Assembly (NCBI RefSeq): GCF_000715075.1
Contig: NC_134101.1
Coordinates: 148,465,084 to 148,529,083, forward strand
Direction of reading: 5' to 3'
Origin: Nicotiana tabacum
Taxonomy: Eukaryota; Streptophyta; Magnoliopsida; Solanales; Solanaceae
DNA length: 64,000 bases
How positions within the stretch are numbered: position 1 is the stretch's first letter; the number at the start of each line of letters is the position of its first letter. Both the position numbers and the translations under genes were made by a program. Below are positions 35,526 through 47,946 of this stretch, piece after piece. The notes beneath the pieces are model-generated. The model did no database searches. It was not told where the DNA came from and saw only the letters and a program-made list of their open reading frames with translations.

Positions 35526-35747
35526 ATTTTGTGTACTACTTTTATTTTCTTCTTTAATTTTTCAGGGGATGGAGCGAGGAGTTTTTTTTCTTTTTGAAAG
35601 AGTTAAAGCACTCTTGTGAGGTTATGATTGCCATATCTCAGTATGCACTTTTGAAATATATCGAAGAGGTTATTTCCAATTGCGTATGCAGAAAAGGTGG
35701 GGGTGGATATATATATATCATGGAATATCATATAATCAAATATAGTA
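35526..35747. other. Short intergenic stretch
   Basis: No feature seen beyond a small TA run (35708-35719). Confidence 0.3.
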
Positions 35748-36008
35748 CTCGTTCATGTCCATAATAAGTGACTTTTCCGTCTATTCCATACCCTTAAAAA
35801 AAAATACTAACTTCTAGAGAAAAAAAATATATTTTGACTAAATTACCCTTAATTAAAAGTTGCATATTATTAATTTGACACATTGGAATATGTAAATAAG
35901 GGCAAATTTTGGAAAAATAAAGTTAATTTCTTCTTGATTATAAGAAAGACACTTATTTTGGATCAAAATAAAGTGGTCAAAAAGTCAATTATTATAGACC
36001 GAAGGGAG
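35748..36008. mobile_element. Stowaway MITE, 261 bp, TA target duplication
   Basis: The left end CTCGTTCATGTCCATAATAA and the right end (TTATTATAGACCGAAGGGAG) are inverted copies. TA stands outside both ends (35746-35747 and 36009-36010), as expected for Stowaway/Mariner MITEs. No ORF. Confidence 0.8.
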
Positions 36009-36780
36009 TATCGTTTTTTGTTTACACCCCAATATCAGTACTCCTGTTGGAGCTCCGATTAATTCGAATTCACAACGTGCAAGGCCCATTATGTCTTATC
36101 AAAAATAAATTTATTCTCAAGATCTGCTCGAACTTGAGATTTCTGATTAAGGGTGAATAAATATTATTTATCCCACCACAACCCGGGAGGTATATAATCA
36201 TAATATATCAGTTTGATGGGTGAGAAAGAATAAGGGGGACGAGAGGGCCCATAGTTTGCTCACAGGTTCTTCTATTACGAGATTCTCTCATGCAGTTGCC
36301 AGCCCCAGCCCCAGTCCCCTTACTTTTTTCTTTCTTCCTTCTGCTCTCTCATATGTAAAAGGGCGTTATTGCTCCATGCAGATGCACTTCACCTTTTTGC
36401 ATGACCTATAATAAGTAGAACATCATTAGGACCTTTTATTTTTCTATACCAAAAGAAAAGAAATGGAGTCTTTTGTCTTTTCATATTTCCAACTTCCCTT
36501 GAGTTATACTGTTACTCTAATTGAAGGTACTATATCCTTGAGAGAGTATTAGGGTATGAAGTACATATGTCCCCTCATTCATGTGAATTTGGATCTATTA
36601 TATGGTAGACACTTATCTAATCACAACTTGTGTAGGCCAGCTTAAAATTCTCTTCATTCCAACTAGACATATAATTGAATTCTTTAAGAATATCTAAAAT
36701 TATTCTAAATTCACATCCATTGTCACATAGGAATTGTGAGTCCGGTTGTACTTCACTTAGTCTCTCTCTAACCATAGATA
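36009..36780. other. Intergenic, no gene recognised
   Basis: No supported gene or repeat before the Tat LTR at 36781. Confidence 0.4.
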
Positions 36781-37355
36781 TATTTAACTTAAAATGGATA
36801 ATAATTAAATTTATACACAGTTTTAAAAATATGTGGATTGATTCAATACAAATAATCAAAAATATTAAATAAATGAGCTAAATATAAAATGAATAATCAA
36901 ACCAAATGTAATATTACGGTCAAGCTCGAACTTAGGTTGAACAGTGGTTTTGCCCTCGATCAGACCATTAGTTCGAAGCCTATTGTGAATGAAGAACACA
37001 TAGTGGAGTAAGAATTTTACAATAGCTAGAAAGCAGAAAAATGAATTTGTATTGCCTTGGTTTGCGTATTACAATATCTGTTATCAAAGAAAATCTCCCC
37101 CCTTATATAGTAGGAGAGTTTCACCCCTAGTACAAATCTAGAAAGGTAAAAATCTTCCTTTTTATTAATTACTGATCGTAACCGCCATCGAGCGAGATCC
37201 GCGCCGTGATATCCTGTTGGTTCCAAATATCACGACCCTCTATCCGTCGTGTTCATTGTGCTTTCCGAAGTCTTATAACTCGTTCCGGGTCCGGGGTGCG
37301 TTGTTTTATCAGGTCCGATAGTGAGCACTTCGTTCATTTTGACGGGCCTCGATAT
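36781..37355 (-). repeat. 3' LTR of the Tat element
   Basis: Matches 53249-53832 throughout, with many substitutions; shared segments include GCCATCGAGCGAGATCCGCG and GTATTGCCTTGGTTT. A minus-strand TATATAAG lies at about 37109-37102. The outer edge starts TATTTA where the other copy has TGTTTA. The inner edge is the limit of visible homology. Confidence 0.8.
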
Positions 37356-37660
37356 AAAGAGTTCCTAGTTTCTTGATCTCGCGTGTTCATGCCCTCACTT
37401 CGCTTATTCATCGGGAAATTGGGGTGTGCCTTATCCCCAATTTCGCCCGTACTTAGATAGTCCTCTCGTTTTTCTAAGAGTAGGTTTGTCGAAATGATGG
37501 GAAATGACAGACTAACTCCGGTTCCTTCCTTTGTACGTTACAACCGAGGTGACGAATAAGCCGAAACGTCTCGTCGTCGCGTCTTTCTGACTTTGGACAC
37601 GTCTCAGTCACCGACTGGCTACATTCGAATATGAAACATCGCGCATTGACTGTTTTCCCC

Positions 37661-37667
37661 TATAAAA
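37661..37667 (+). promoter_or_regulatory. TATA box of the plus-strand additional ORF
   Basis: TATAAAA in TTTTCCCCTATAAAAGC, about 215 bases before the ATG at 37881. It suggests a separate promoter driving transcription opposite to gag-pol. Confidence 0.5.
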
Positions 37668-38447
37668 GCTTTGACCTTTTGTATTTCTTTCACTTTCGGA
37701 TCCTAGCTTTCACCTTTAAATTTTCCAACGGCTTTTAACCTTTTCAAATCTCCATACCTTGCTTCTTGAACCTTTATATCTTCATCTCTAACTTTCAAAC
37801 CTTCATATTTTTTCTTGGATTCTTCATATTTGTCCTTTGAGTTTTCATGTTCCCTTTAAATCTTCATATTTTCCCAGATCATGATGGCTAAAACTTCAAA
37901 GTCCGTACCGCAACAAGCGGCTCCCTCGTCTTCCCATCCAGCCACGGGAATGGAGGTGGCTGCCCCCGAGGTGGCTCACGAGCCACCCATAAAGAGCTTC
38001 ATACCTGGGAGTTGCTTTATCGGGGATGATTTCAAAGTCAAGAAGGCTCTAGCCAATAAGACCGAGGCGAAGGAGCATGGAGATACATATTCTCCATCAT
38101 TGAAGATACCCTTCCTATAGTCTGAGAGGACTGTAAATGGGATGGTAAAGACATGGTTGTCCCCAGGACAAACAACAATATTACTACCCACGCGGAGGGG
38201 TATTTAAGTGTTCACACTTACCCCTTCACGATGGGCCGAGTAGATCCCGTAGTCCTAGCTATTTGCAAGAGGTACGAGTGCCTCAGTCAAATTCATCCAT
38301 CATTTTTGAGGATCGTGATCCTCCTATGTCATTTTGTGAATAATACTGACAACCTACGGTTCACCCTCGACTATCTACTCCACCTGTATAGCCCCCGAAT
38401 TTTTCGTCGGGGGATGATCAAATTTGTCTGTCAAGTAAGTATGGCTT

Positions 38448-41321
38448 TGTAATGACCTAATCGATCGTTTTGAGTATTTGCATTCCGTTCAGCTATTTGA
38501 AATCTTGAGCAGCATTGTATGATGTATTATAACTTGTGTGAATCGTCTATTTTGGTTTTCAGGTTATTCAGAATTGATTTAGAAGAATGATTCTCAACTA
38601 AGAAGCTTTAAGTTGGAAGAGTTGATCGAGATTGACTTTAGAGTATTTGACCCCAGATCGGAGTATTGATGGTCCTGTAGTCTGGATGGTGATTTTGGAC
38701 TTACGCTTATGTCCGGATTTGTATTTGGATATTTCTAGAAGGTTTCGGCACGTTTTGGTGAAAATTAGAAAATTAAAGGTTTGGAAGGTTGAGAGGTTTG
38801 ACCGGGAGTTGACTTTATTGATATCGGGTTTGGATTTTGATTTCAAAAGTTGGTATAGCTCCGTTGTATCATTTGAAACTTGCATGCAAAATTTGACGTC
38901 ATTCCGGGTAGATTTGATATGATTCGGTGAGTTGTAGAAGTTGAAAGTTCCTAAGTTCATTTGGTTCGATTAGAGGTGCGATTCGTAGTTTTGGCGTTGT
39001 TTGATGTGATTTAAAGTCTCGAGCAGGTCCGCGTTATGTTATGGAATGTGTTAGTATGTTGCGATGGGGCCCCAGGGGTCTTAGATGTATTTCGGATGGG
39101 CTACGGGCCATTTCTTTCTATTTTTGAACTGCTGAATGCTGTCACCTGGTTTTCTTCAATGCGATCGCGATAAAGGATTCGCGTTCACGTAGTGTTCTGT
39201 GGAATCTGGCACTTTTTCCCTATGCGGTCGCGAAGAGAAGACCGCGCTCACGACGCTTTGAGGATTTGCTATCTTCGCGTTCGCACTGTTGTATACGCGA
39301 TAGCGTTAAAGGAAGTTGGGAAGGTCATCACGAAATTGCTCTCCGCGTTCGCGTGGTTGAGGGCGCATTCACGATGATTGCTAGGAGGTTGAGTGTTGCG
39401 TTCGTGAAATACATTTTTGGGCAGTTGAAGGCATTGTTCTCCGTGATCTCCATGTAGTTCCGCGATCGCGATGTATATTTCACCGGGTAGAATATAAGAA
39501 CTCTATTTCGAGGGCTTTTGGCATTTGATCACTTTTTGAGTTAGAAAGCTCGGGTTTGGGCGATTTTGAAGGGGATTTTTACGTATTGGATTGGGTTAAG
39601 TGTTCTTTATCCGAATTTGATTATTTTTTGTAATTCCATCTTTGTTTTTAACATTTAATTAGTGATTTGAATGAGAGAAAATGAATTTTTTTGTAAAATC
39701 TTTCAAAAATATAAAATGATGATTTGAAGGATGAATTGATGTCAGAATTTGATAATTTTTGGTATGGTTGGACTCATATCGAAATGGGTGTTTGGATTTT
39801 GTGAATTTTGTTAGGATCTGAGGTGCGGGCCCGAGGTTGACGTTTTGGGTTGACTTTTAGTTTTCTTTAAAGATCGAAGCTTTATTATTCAGAATTGTTT
39901 CCTATGATTTTTATTTATGATATGAAGTTATTTTGGCTAGATTTGAGCCGTCAAGAGGTTGTTTCACCCGTAAAAGTCATTTTAAAGTATCTATTTAGCT
40001 TCTTCGAGGTAAGTGTCTTGTCTAACTTTCTATGGGAGAAACTACCCCTTTAGGATTCGAGTTGATTTTGCTATTTGTGTATGTGAAAGCCGTATACGTA
40101 AGGTGTCGAGTGGGTACACGGGCTATATGTGGTATTTGACCGGTTTAGGTTATCTAGGTTTTTTGTATGCCTTTAATTGAATTGTTATGACGTGTTATGC
40201 CTTTCATTGTTAATCTACTCTTACATGCTTTATTTGACGTTGTTAGCACTTATTGTACCCCATACTTGTTATTTTGCCCTTACATACTTTAGTTGAAGTT
40301 ATTGCCTTCTTTATTTTCTTGTTACCTCGTAATTGTTGAGTCCCTTCCATGACTCCGTGCTTATTTGCTACTTGTCGTAACTATTTTACTTGCACACCTT
40401 AGTTGTAATGTGCTTTAATTTTCCTGTCATTCTTGTAATATTTATTGCATTCCTTTGATTATTACGTGGTTCCTTTATTGCCGTATACTCATATCCTTGA
40501 CTGTAGAAATTCTTGTAATTGAGTTATTAGATTGTTGTTAAATTTCTTGTGGATTGGGTTGTACGTCACAACAAGTGGAATAAGGGAGGATTTATATTGA
40601 TACAGTGGGATAAGGTTGTGCGCCGCAACAGATGAAATACGGGAGGATTGATATGGCAAAATAAGGGAGAATTATTATATTGACTCTGAATATATGGTGG
40701 GATTGGGTTGCGTGACACAACATATATTTACTTGTTATTATTGATATTTACATGGTGGAATAAAGGAGGATCGTGTTTTTACGGTGGGATCGGGTTGCGC
40801 GCCGCAACATTTTATGTATTTTGTATTCCTTGTTGTATTGTGTTGGCTTCGTTTCTTTCATACAAGACTCTGAGGATTGGTATTTTTGATTTTTACTGGT
40901 TTTTCGAGGATTGAGTTGTTTTCATTAGTTTACTGCTTTGCCGTCTTTTCCTTTTTTCCTTTCCTATTACTATTATTTTGGTGAATTGATTTTCAAGATA
41001 AATTTACTACGCTGAGTCTTTATCTAATACCCTGTTGAGTTGTTAGTAACATAACGATTTTAAATAAAAAAAATTAATTGATAACATGCTTACCTTATGT
41101 GACTCTTAAGTTAAAACTCGTCATTTCATTTGGTACCTTACTATTTTTAATAGTCATCATATTTTACTTTAATCTATTTCTCAACTTAATCTCCTTACCC
41201 TATCTGATATTTCTACTTTACTTAAAAGGGAAGTACTGTTATTTTTTAATTTATTAGATTATATATTCAAATCAGTAGATTATCTAATGCCCTATTTTAT
41301 TTGAAAATGTTATTTTTTTTC
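38448..41321 (+). repeat. 5' LTR of the Tekay-like element, 3'-truncated
   Basis: Starts TGTAATGACC and aligns with 41872-44790 along its whole length. In the first 220 bases I count about 20 substitutions, nearly all transitions, plus two indels. It contains a GC-rich GCGATCGCG segment (39160-39480) and a cluster of GGGATCGGGTTGCGCGCCGC-type motifs (about 40550-40810). Confidence 0.85.
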
Positions 41322-41871
41322 AAGCCACAATGATCCAAAATCATAATTATTTGTTGATATGGTCCTTTGTATTAGATTTGTGTGTCTTGGTCCTATTGTA
41401 TGTGATGGGTTCATAGGATTGCGTGGTAGTGGTACTTGTTGATCTGGTGAGTGGTTATGAGTGTACGAAGGTTTTATTTGATATGAGGTTCATTACCGGT
41501 ATTGGATTTGTTTTGAGAAACTACTATGATGGGGAATTTTTACTACGAGTATGCGAGTGGGGTGGTATATCACATGATTACTTTTTGGGTTATGGTTATG
41601 GCTTGATAAGGAATGTCTAGACTTATACAGTATGTGGATGCAAGGTTCGAGTCTTGCAAGGAATTTCGGATGTTGGGAATTGAATTCCAAGGTTTACGGG
41701 TTAAGGTCAAGATAATTATCTTCAGTTATGTTGTGTGGTCAGGCTTACATGGATTGGGGTTACGTGGGATCACCCTCGAGTATATGCATGGTAAGGTTAC
41801 ACGGCGATTTTATGGCTTTGGAATGACTCTTGACATGTTCGAGAACGAATGCATGTTTAAGTGGGGGAGAA
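41322..41871 (+). other. Internal remnant with polypurine tract
   Basis: Sequence that normally precedes the 3' LTR, ending AAGTGGGGGAGAAT at the TG of the LTR. Small frames here (41423-41620, 41613-41876) show no known protein. Confidence 0.7.
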
Positions 41872-44800
41872 TGTAACGACCCAGCCGGTCGTTTTGAGCA
41901 TTTGCATCCCGTTCAGCTGTTTGAAGTCTTGAGCAGCATCGTATGATGTATTATGACTTGTGTGAATCATCTATTTTGGTTTTCAGGTTATTCTTTGGAA
42001 GAATGATTCTCAATTAAGAAACTTTAAGTTAGAAGAGTTGACCAAGATTGGCTTTTGAGTATTTGACCTCAGATCGGAGTTTTGATGGTTCCATTAGGTC
42101 CGTATGGTGATTTGGACTTGGGCGTATGCCTGGATTCACATTTGGATATTTCTAGAAGGTTTCGTCACATTTTGGCAAAAATTAGAAAGTTTAAGGTTTG
42201 GAAGGTTGAGAGGTTTGACGGGAAGTTATATCGGGTTCGGATTTTAATTTTGGGAGTTGTTATAGCTTCGTTGTGCCATTTGGAACTTGCATGAAAAATT
42301 TGACGTCAATCCGGGTTCATTTGATATGATTCGGCGCGAGTTGTAGAAGTTGAAAGTTCCTAAGTTCATTTGATTTGATTTGAGGTGCGTTTCGTATTTT
42401 TGACGTTTTTGATGTGATTTGAGGCCTCGAGCTGGTCCATGTTATGTTATGGAACGTGTTGGTATGATTCAACATGGTCCCAGGGGTCTTGGGTGTGTTT
42501 TGGATGGGCTACAAACTTTTTTTTTTTTTGGACTGTTGAATTCTGTCACCCGGTGTTCTTCAATGCGATCGCAATGAAGGATTCACGTTCGCGTAGTGTC
42601 CTATGGAAACTGGCCTTTTTCTCTATGCGGTCGCATAGAAAAGATTGTGTTCACGAGCTTTGAGGATTTGTTGTCTTCGCTCACACTGTTTTATATGCGA
42701 TCACGTTAAAGGAAGTTGGGAAGGTCAACAGGAGATTGCTTTCTGTGTTCGTGTGGTTGAGGGCGCGTTTGCGATGTTTGTTGGTGGTTGAGTGTCGTGT
42801 TTGTGAAGCATGTTTTTGGGCAGCTGAAGGCATTGTTCTCCCCGATCATGATGTATGTTTCGCGATCGTGATGCATATTTCACTTGGCAGAATATAAGAA
42901 CTCTATTTCAAGTGCGTTTTGCATTTTATCACTTTTTGAGTTAGCGAGTTCACTGAGCAGAATATAAGAACTCTATTTCAAGGGCTTTTTGCATTTTATC
43001 ACTTTTTGAGTTAGAAAGCTCGGATTTGGGCGATTTTGGAGGGGATTTTCACGTGTTGGATTGGAGTAAGTATTCTTTATCCGAATTTGATTATATTTCG
43101 TAATTCATCTTTGTTTTTAACATTTAATTAGTGATTTGAATGAGAGAAAATAGAAATTTTTGTAAAATCTTTCAAAAACGTAAATTATGATTTGAATGAT
43201 GAATTAATGTCAGAATTTGATAATTTTGGTATGGTTGGACTCGTATTGGAATGAGTGTTCAGATTTTATAAATTTTGTCGGGTTCCGAGGTGCGGTCTCG
43301 GGGTTGTCATTTTGAGTTGACTTTTTGTTTTCTTTAAAGATCGAAGCTTTATTATTCAGAATAGGTTCTTATGATTTTTATTTATGATATGAAGTTATTT
43401 TGGCTAGATTTGAGCCGTTCGGAGGTTATTTCACCCGAGAAGGTCATTTTAGAGTATTGATTTAGCTTCTTCGAGGTAAGTGTCTTGTCTAACTTCGTGT
43501 GGGGGGAAACTACCCCATTAGGACCCGAGTTGATTGTGCTATTTGTGTATGTGAAAGCCGTGTACGAAAAGTGACGAGTGGGTACACGGGCTATATGTGG
43601 TATTTGACCGGTTTAGGTTATCTAGGCTCTTTCCATGCCTTTAATTGAATTGCTATGACGTGTTATGTCTTTCTTTGTTAATATACTCTTACATGCTTTA
43701 TTTGACGTTGTTAGCACATATTATACCCCATACTTGTTATTTTGCCCTTACATGCTTTAGTTGAAATTTTTGTCTTCCTTATTGTCTTGTTACCTCGTAA
43801 TTGTTGAGTCCCTTCCATGACTCCGTGCCTATTTGCTACTTGTCATAACTTTTTTACTTGCACACCTTAGTTGTCACGTGCTTTACTTGTCCTGTCATTC
43901 TTGTAATATTTGTTGCATTCCTTTGATTATTACGTGGTTCCTTTATTGCCGTGTACTCATATCCTTGACTATAGAAATTCTTGTAATTGATTTACTAGAT
44001 TATTGTTGTTAATTTAAATTTCTTGTGGATCGGGTTGCACGCCGCAACAGGTGAAAAAAGGGAGGATTTATATTGATACGGTAGAATCGGGTTGCACGCC
44101 ACAACAGGTGAAATAAGGGAGGATTGATATGGTGAAATAAGGAAGAACTATTATAACTTTGAATATATGGTGGGATCGGGTTGCACGCCGCAACATATAT
44201 TTATTTATTATTATTGATATTTATATGGTGGAACAAAGGAGGATCATGTTTGTACGGTGGGATCGGGTTTTATGCCGCAATAATTTATGTGTTCTGTATT
44301 CCTTATTGTATTGTGCTGGCTTCGTTTTTCGTACGAGACTCTGAGGATTGGTATTTCTGGTTTTTACTGGTTTTTCGAGGATTGAGTTGTTTTCATTAGT
44401 TTGCTGCTTTGACGTCATTTCATGTTTTCCTTTCCTATTACTATTACTTTGGTGAATTAATTTTCTAGATGAATTTACTACGCTGAGTCATTATCTCATA
44501 CCCCGTTGAGTTGTTAGTAACATAATGGTTTTAAATAAAAAACTTAATTAATAACATGTTTACCTTATGTGACTCTTAGGTTAAAACTCATCGTTTCATT
44601 TGGTACCTTACTATCTTTAATAGTCGTCATATTTCACTTTAATCGATTTCTCAACTTAATCTCCTTACCCTATCTCATATTTCTAGTTACTTAAAAAGGA
44701 ATTATTATTATTATTTAATTTATTAAATTTTATATTCAAATCAGTAGCTTATCCAATATATTATTTTATTTGAAAATTTTATTTTTTTCACCCAAATATT

Positions 44801-45764
44801 TTCTGAAATAAACTCATTTTCTCATTGATTACCTATTTGGTTCAGAAACAATAATTTTACTTTATTGTATATGAATAGATCCCTCGAATATTATTTATTA
44901 GCATTTGAGACAGATACTATGTACTTGGTAGCACATTGATTTTGCCATGCGAAAGTGATATGGAAAAAGTGGGCACAAGGTGCCATGTGTGTAACGTTTG
45001 GAAGTTGTGATTAATGATATGAGATTACGAGAAGTGGGATTATTGAAATTCGTGTATTTGGAATGATTTGGTTGGTTGAGTTATCATTATTTTCCCTACT
45101 TGAACACATTATACTTCATCCGTACCCTGACTATGTTGTTGCTTAATTACTTGGTTATTTCTCGTTGCCATTCGTGTTTCCCTTATCTTCAATGTTGATT
45201 GTAATTTGAATTCTTTCTGCTATTGGCCTTACATTGATATTCTTTCCTTGTTAGCTTTATGTCATATCCTGTAAAGGTTTACATGTACGGTAGGTATCTT
45301 AACCTGTCCTTGTCATTACTCTACCGAAGTTAGGCTTTATACTTACTAGGTACCAATGTGGTGTACTCATACTACGCTTCTACACATTTTTGTGCAGATC
45401 TAGGTACTTATGATCCAGTTGGTTTGAGACTCATGTCTGCGCGACTGGAGACTTCAAGATATACCTGCTTGAAGCTTGCAGGCTCGGAAGTCACTTTATA
45501 TTGTATTTGATTTCCTTTGTTTCCCATTATTCCGGGACAACGATGTATTTTTATTCCAAATGACTCTTAGTAAAGCTTATGATTTTGTACTACCGGTTTT
45601 AGGATAGTGTATCATGTTGAGATTATTGGTTTATATAGAAATTTCCGGTTCATGTTTGGCAGCTGTTTAGTAGAAACTATTGTAATTTCGGTATATGTTA
45701 GGCTTACATAGTTTTATAGGCTAGGTGCCACCATGACTCCTTCGGAGAGATTTTAGTCGTAATA
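41872..45764 (+). repeat. 3' LTR of the Tekay-like element (3.9 kb)
   Basis: Starts TGTAACGACC and ends GTCGTAATA, an imperfect inverted terminal repeat. A cluster of GGGATCGGGTTGCACGCCGC motifs lies at about 44025-44285. Host sequence (the Tat additional ORF) resumes after 45764. No coding sequence. Confidence 0.8.
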
Positions 45765-47946
45765 GTCCCATTTCTCAAGCATTGACGAGGATCGAGACTG
45801 ATGCTGGTAGGGGAGGTTTGTTCGGGTGAAAACTGAAGACATGATCCCTCCCGAGTTTCTGTTGTTCCCTGAGAACTGGAACGCATTTTGTAAGTGTCGT
45901 GTTCCTTATGTATTATCTTCTTTTATTCCTTCTCTCATTGCCTGTATTTATGGCTGTGCAACTGTTGCCCAAGTTCCTGATGCAATCCCCCGGTTCAAAG
46001 AGTGGATCGAAGGGACCTGTATCCATATGCCGTACTCCGAGCGTGCATGGCGCAAACTTTCGAAGGGCAAATGGGAGGCCCGTTCTCATGGTGAGCTTCT
46101 TCCCTAAACAGTTGCCACTATGCTCCCGACAATGCTAACCTCTTCTCTCCTTTTATTCGTCTGCCTAAGACCAGCGAACTTAGGCTGCTGGATGAGGAAG
46201 AGGATACATCCTTACCCGCCGAGCCCTCTGTTTTGAGACAACACGGGGCTACCGCTGAGGAGTAGAAGAAGAGGAAAAGAAATTCCTTGGGTTCCCTAAA
46301 TCCCGAGGCAAAAAGGGCAGTCATCCAGGTTTGGTAACCCAAGAAGAATACCAAATCCAGGGTACCAGACCTCGACTTTATCTACTGGCTCGGGGATGAT
46401 CCCGAAGAAGATAACATCTTTGTTGCCCATGGATCTACGCCTACTAGGGAGCAGGCGACGACTGAGAGTTGGGGCCACGAGGTAGATCCCATTCTGACTT
46501 GGGAAACTGAGTGGGATATGGAGGTTGCGACCTCTCAGGAAGCCATTCCTTTTCCGAAGGAGGCGATTGGTGTGATAGACATCATGAAGAGGCCCTCCTA
46601 TACCGATTTCATGCTCGAAGAGGCCTAAGCGGGAAAAGAAAAGTCAAGTGAGGGAGTACAGGGTTCAGATGATCCCATCAACTCCTTTTTCGATGGTATG
46701 GACATGTCCATATTGGAGGATTTTTTCGGGTTGTGCCACTTAGAGATCCCAAAGAAGGACGTGTCCTCGGGAGCTAGTAGGACAAGTTCGAGCCTAAAAC
46801 TAGTGAAGCAATTTCCTACGCTGAGTGTGGACCCCAGACGCAAGAGAACGGTCGTTCTCACAATATCAAAGGATGCTCGGGTCTTGTGTTCTCCGGTGGG
46901 CATAGACAACTACCTCCTATGCCTGGTGACTGAGGAGGACAAAGAAATGATGAACGAGGTAGGCATGCCATGTCTCTTCAATGAGGCGTAGCAAGCGCGG
47001 AACCAGGTAAGGAGTTAACACTTTCGTACCCCTTTATGAATCCCAGTTAGGCTTTCCTTTGATGTCTCTTACTAATATCATCGTTTTACAGGCTTCAGTG
47101 CTTCACCATGAAAGCTTCATCCAGTAGAGCTTGGAAATCAGCCAGCACAAGTTCGAGCTCAAAGAGTAGGTCCGGAAGAAGGACATGTACATGGCTCTTA
47201 GTGAGCAATAGGACAAAGCATTTAAAGACCTCGCGATTCTCCAGGCCGAGCTAGAAAAGGATAAAAAGGAGGCCTCGACCCTGAAGTGTGAGCACACCAA
47301 CCTAGTTGAGAAGGTATAGGTCTTTGAAGCAAAAAATGAGCAACTAGTCATGGTGACTAACAACAAAACTTCGCAGGTCCTACAGAAGATACACCTGATC
47401 GACCATTCGCGGGCTGAGACGGATGAGGTCAAGGACCAGACCGAAGTTTGGAAGGGTAGGATGGACCTATTGGCCTCGGAGAAGGAAGCTGCAAATGTAG
47501 AGCTGGTGTTGGTCAAGAAACAACTTTGGGTGGAGAAGGACAAAGTCGACAACTGGTCTAGGTTTAGCGATGATCTACGGGCACATCTGAGCTCGGTCGT
47601 CACAGAACGGGATGCTCTCGGAAGAGAATATATGGCAATGAGATCCAAATTAGACACAACTTATACTAATGCCAAGGAAATGTTGGCTTAGTATTAGGTC
47701 GATGTGGAAGCAGCCGAGACCCACTTAAAGACAAAGACTAAATACATGAAGTGACTGTACCGAAGAGATACCCTCGAAGATATTCACGCCCGAGGTTTTG
47801 ACCTATCGACCGAGGTTGAAGAAGCTAGGAGGCTCGAGGCTGAGGCGAGGTAACTATATGAGCCTGGGTGTCCCGAAAGTTCCGAGGGCTCTGAGGGCTC
47901 CGACGATTCCGGCGATGAGTCGGGCCCCGGTAAAGACCAAGCTTAG

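Larger units (their letters stand above)
38448..45764 (+). mobile_element. Del/Tekay-like Ty3/gypsy element with most of its interior deleted
   Basis: Two long LTRs in the same orientation (38448-41321 and 41872-45764) are separated by only about 550 bases. That remnant is the 3' end of the internal region, finishing in the polypurine tract GTGGGGGAGA directly before the second LTR. The PBS, gag and pol, and the last 970 bases of the first LTR, are gone. The lineage is inferred from the 3.9 kb LTR and its TGTAACGACC start. No target duplication was recognised. Confidence 0.8.
37881..47946 (+). pseudogene. Tat additional (opposite-strand) ORF, spliced, split by a nested element
   Basis: A plus-strand gene inside a minus-strand retrotransposon. 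Parts: 37881-38440 (MMAKTSKSVPQ; later YLSVHTYPFTMGRVDP and RRGMIKFVCQ), a 7.3 kb insertion, then 45806-46090 (RFVRVKTEDMIPPEF to SKGKWEARSHG), 46170-47006 and 47092-47946. Introns 46091-46169 and 47007-47091 have GT-AG ends and good branch sites (GCTAAC, ACTAAT). The last exon encodes a charged, probably coiled-coil region and ends SDDSGDESGPGKDQA. Such ORFs occur in Tat-lineage elements and resemble 'putative plant transposon protein' sequences; their role is unknown. There are many stops and at least one frameshift (between about 38040 and 38150). Confidence 0.75.

Noticed and set aside
41640..41665. GGTTCGAGTC resembling a tRNA B box
   Set aside because: No A box or cloverleaf around it; it lies in the internal remnant of a retrotransposon.
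47103..47657. 184-codon minus-strand ORF
   Set aside because: It has low-complexity Ser/Leu-rich sequence and is the shadow of the charged coiled-coil exon of the plus-strand additional ORF.
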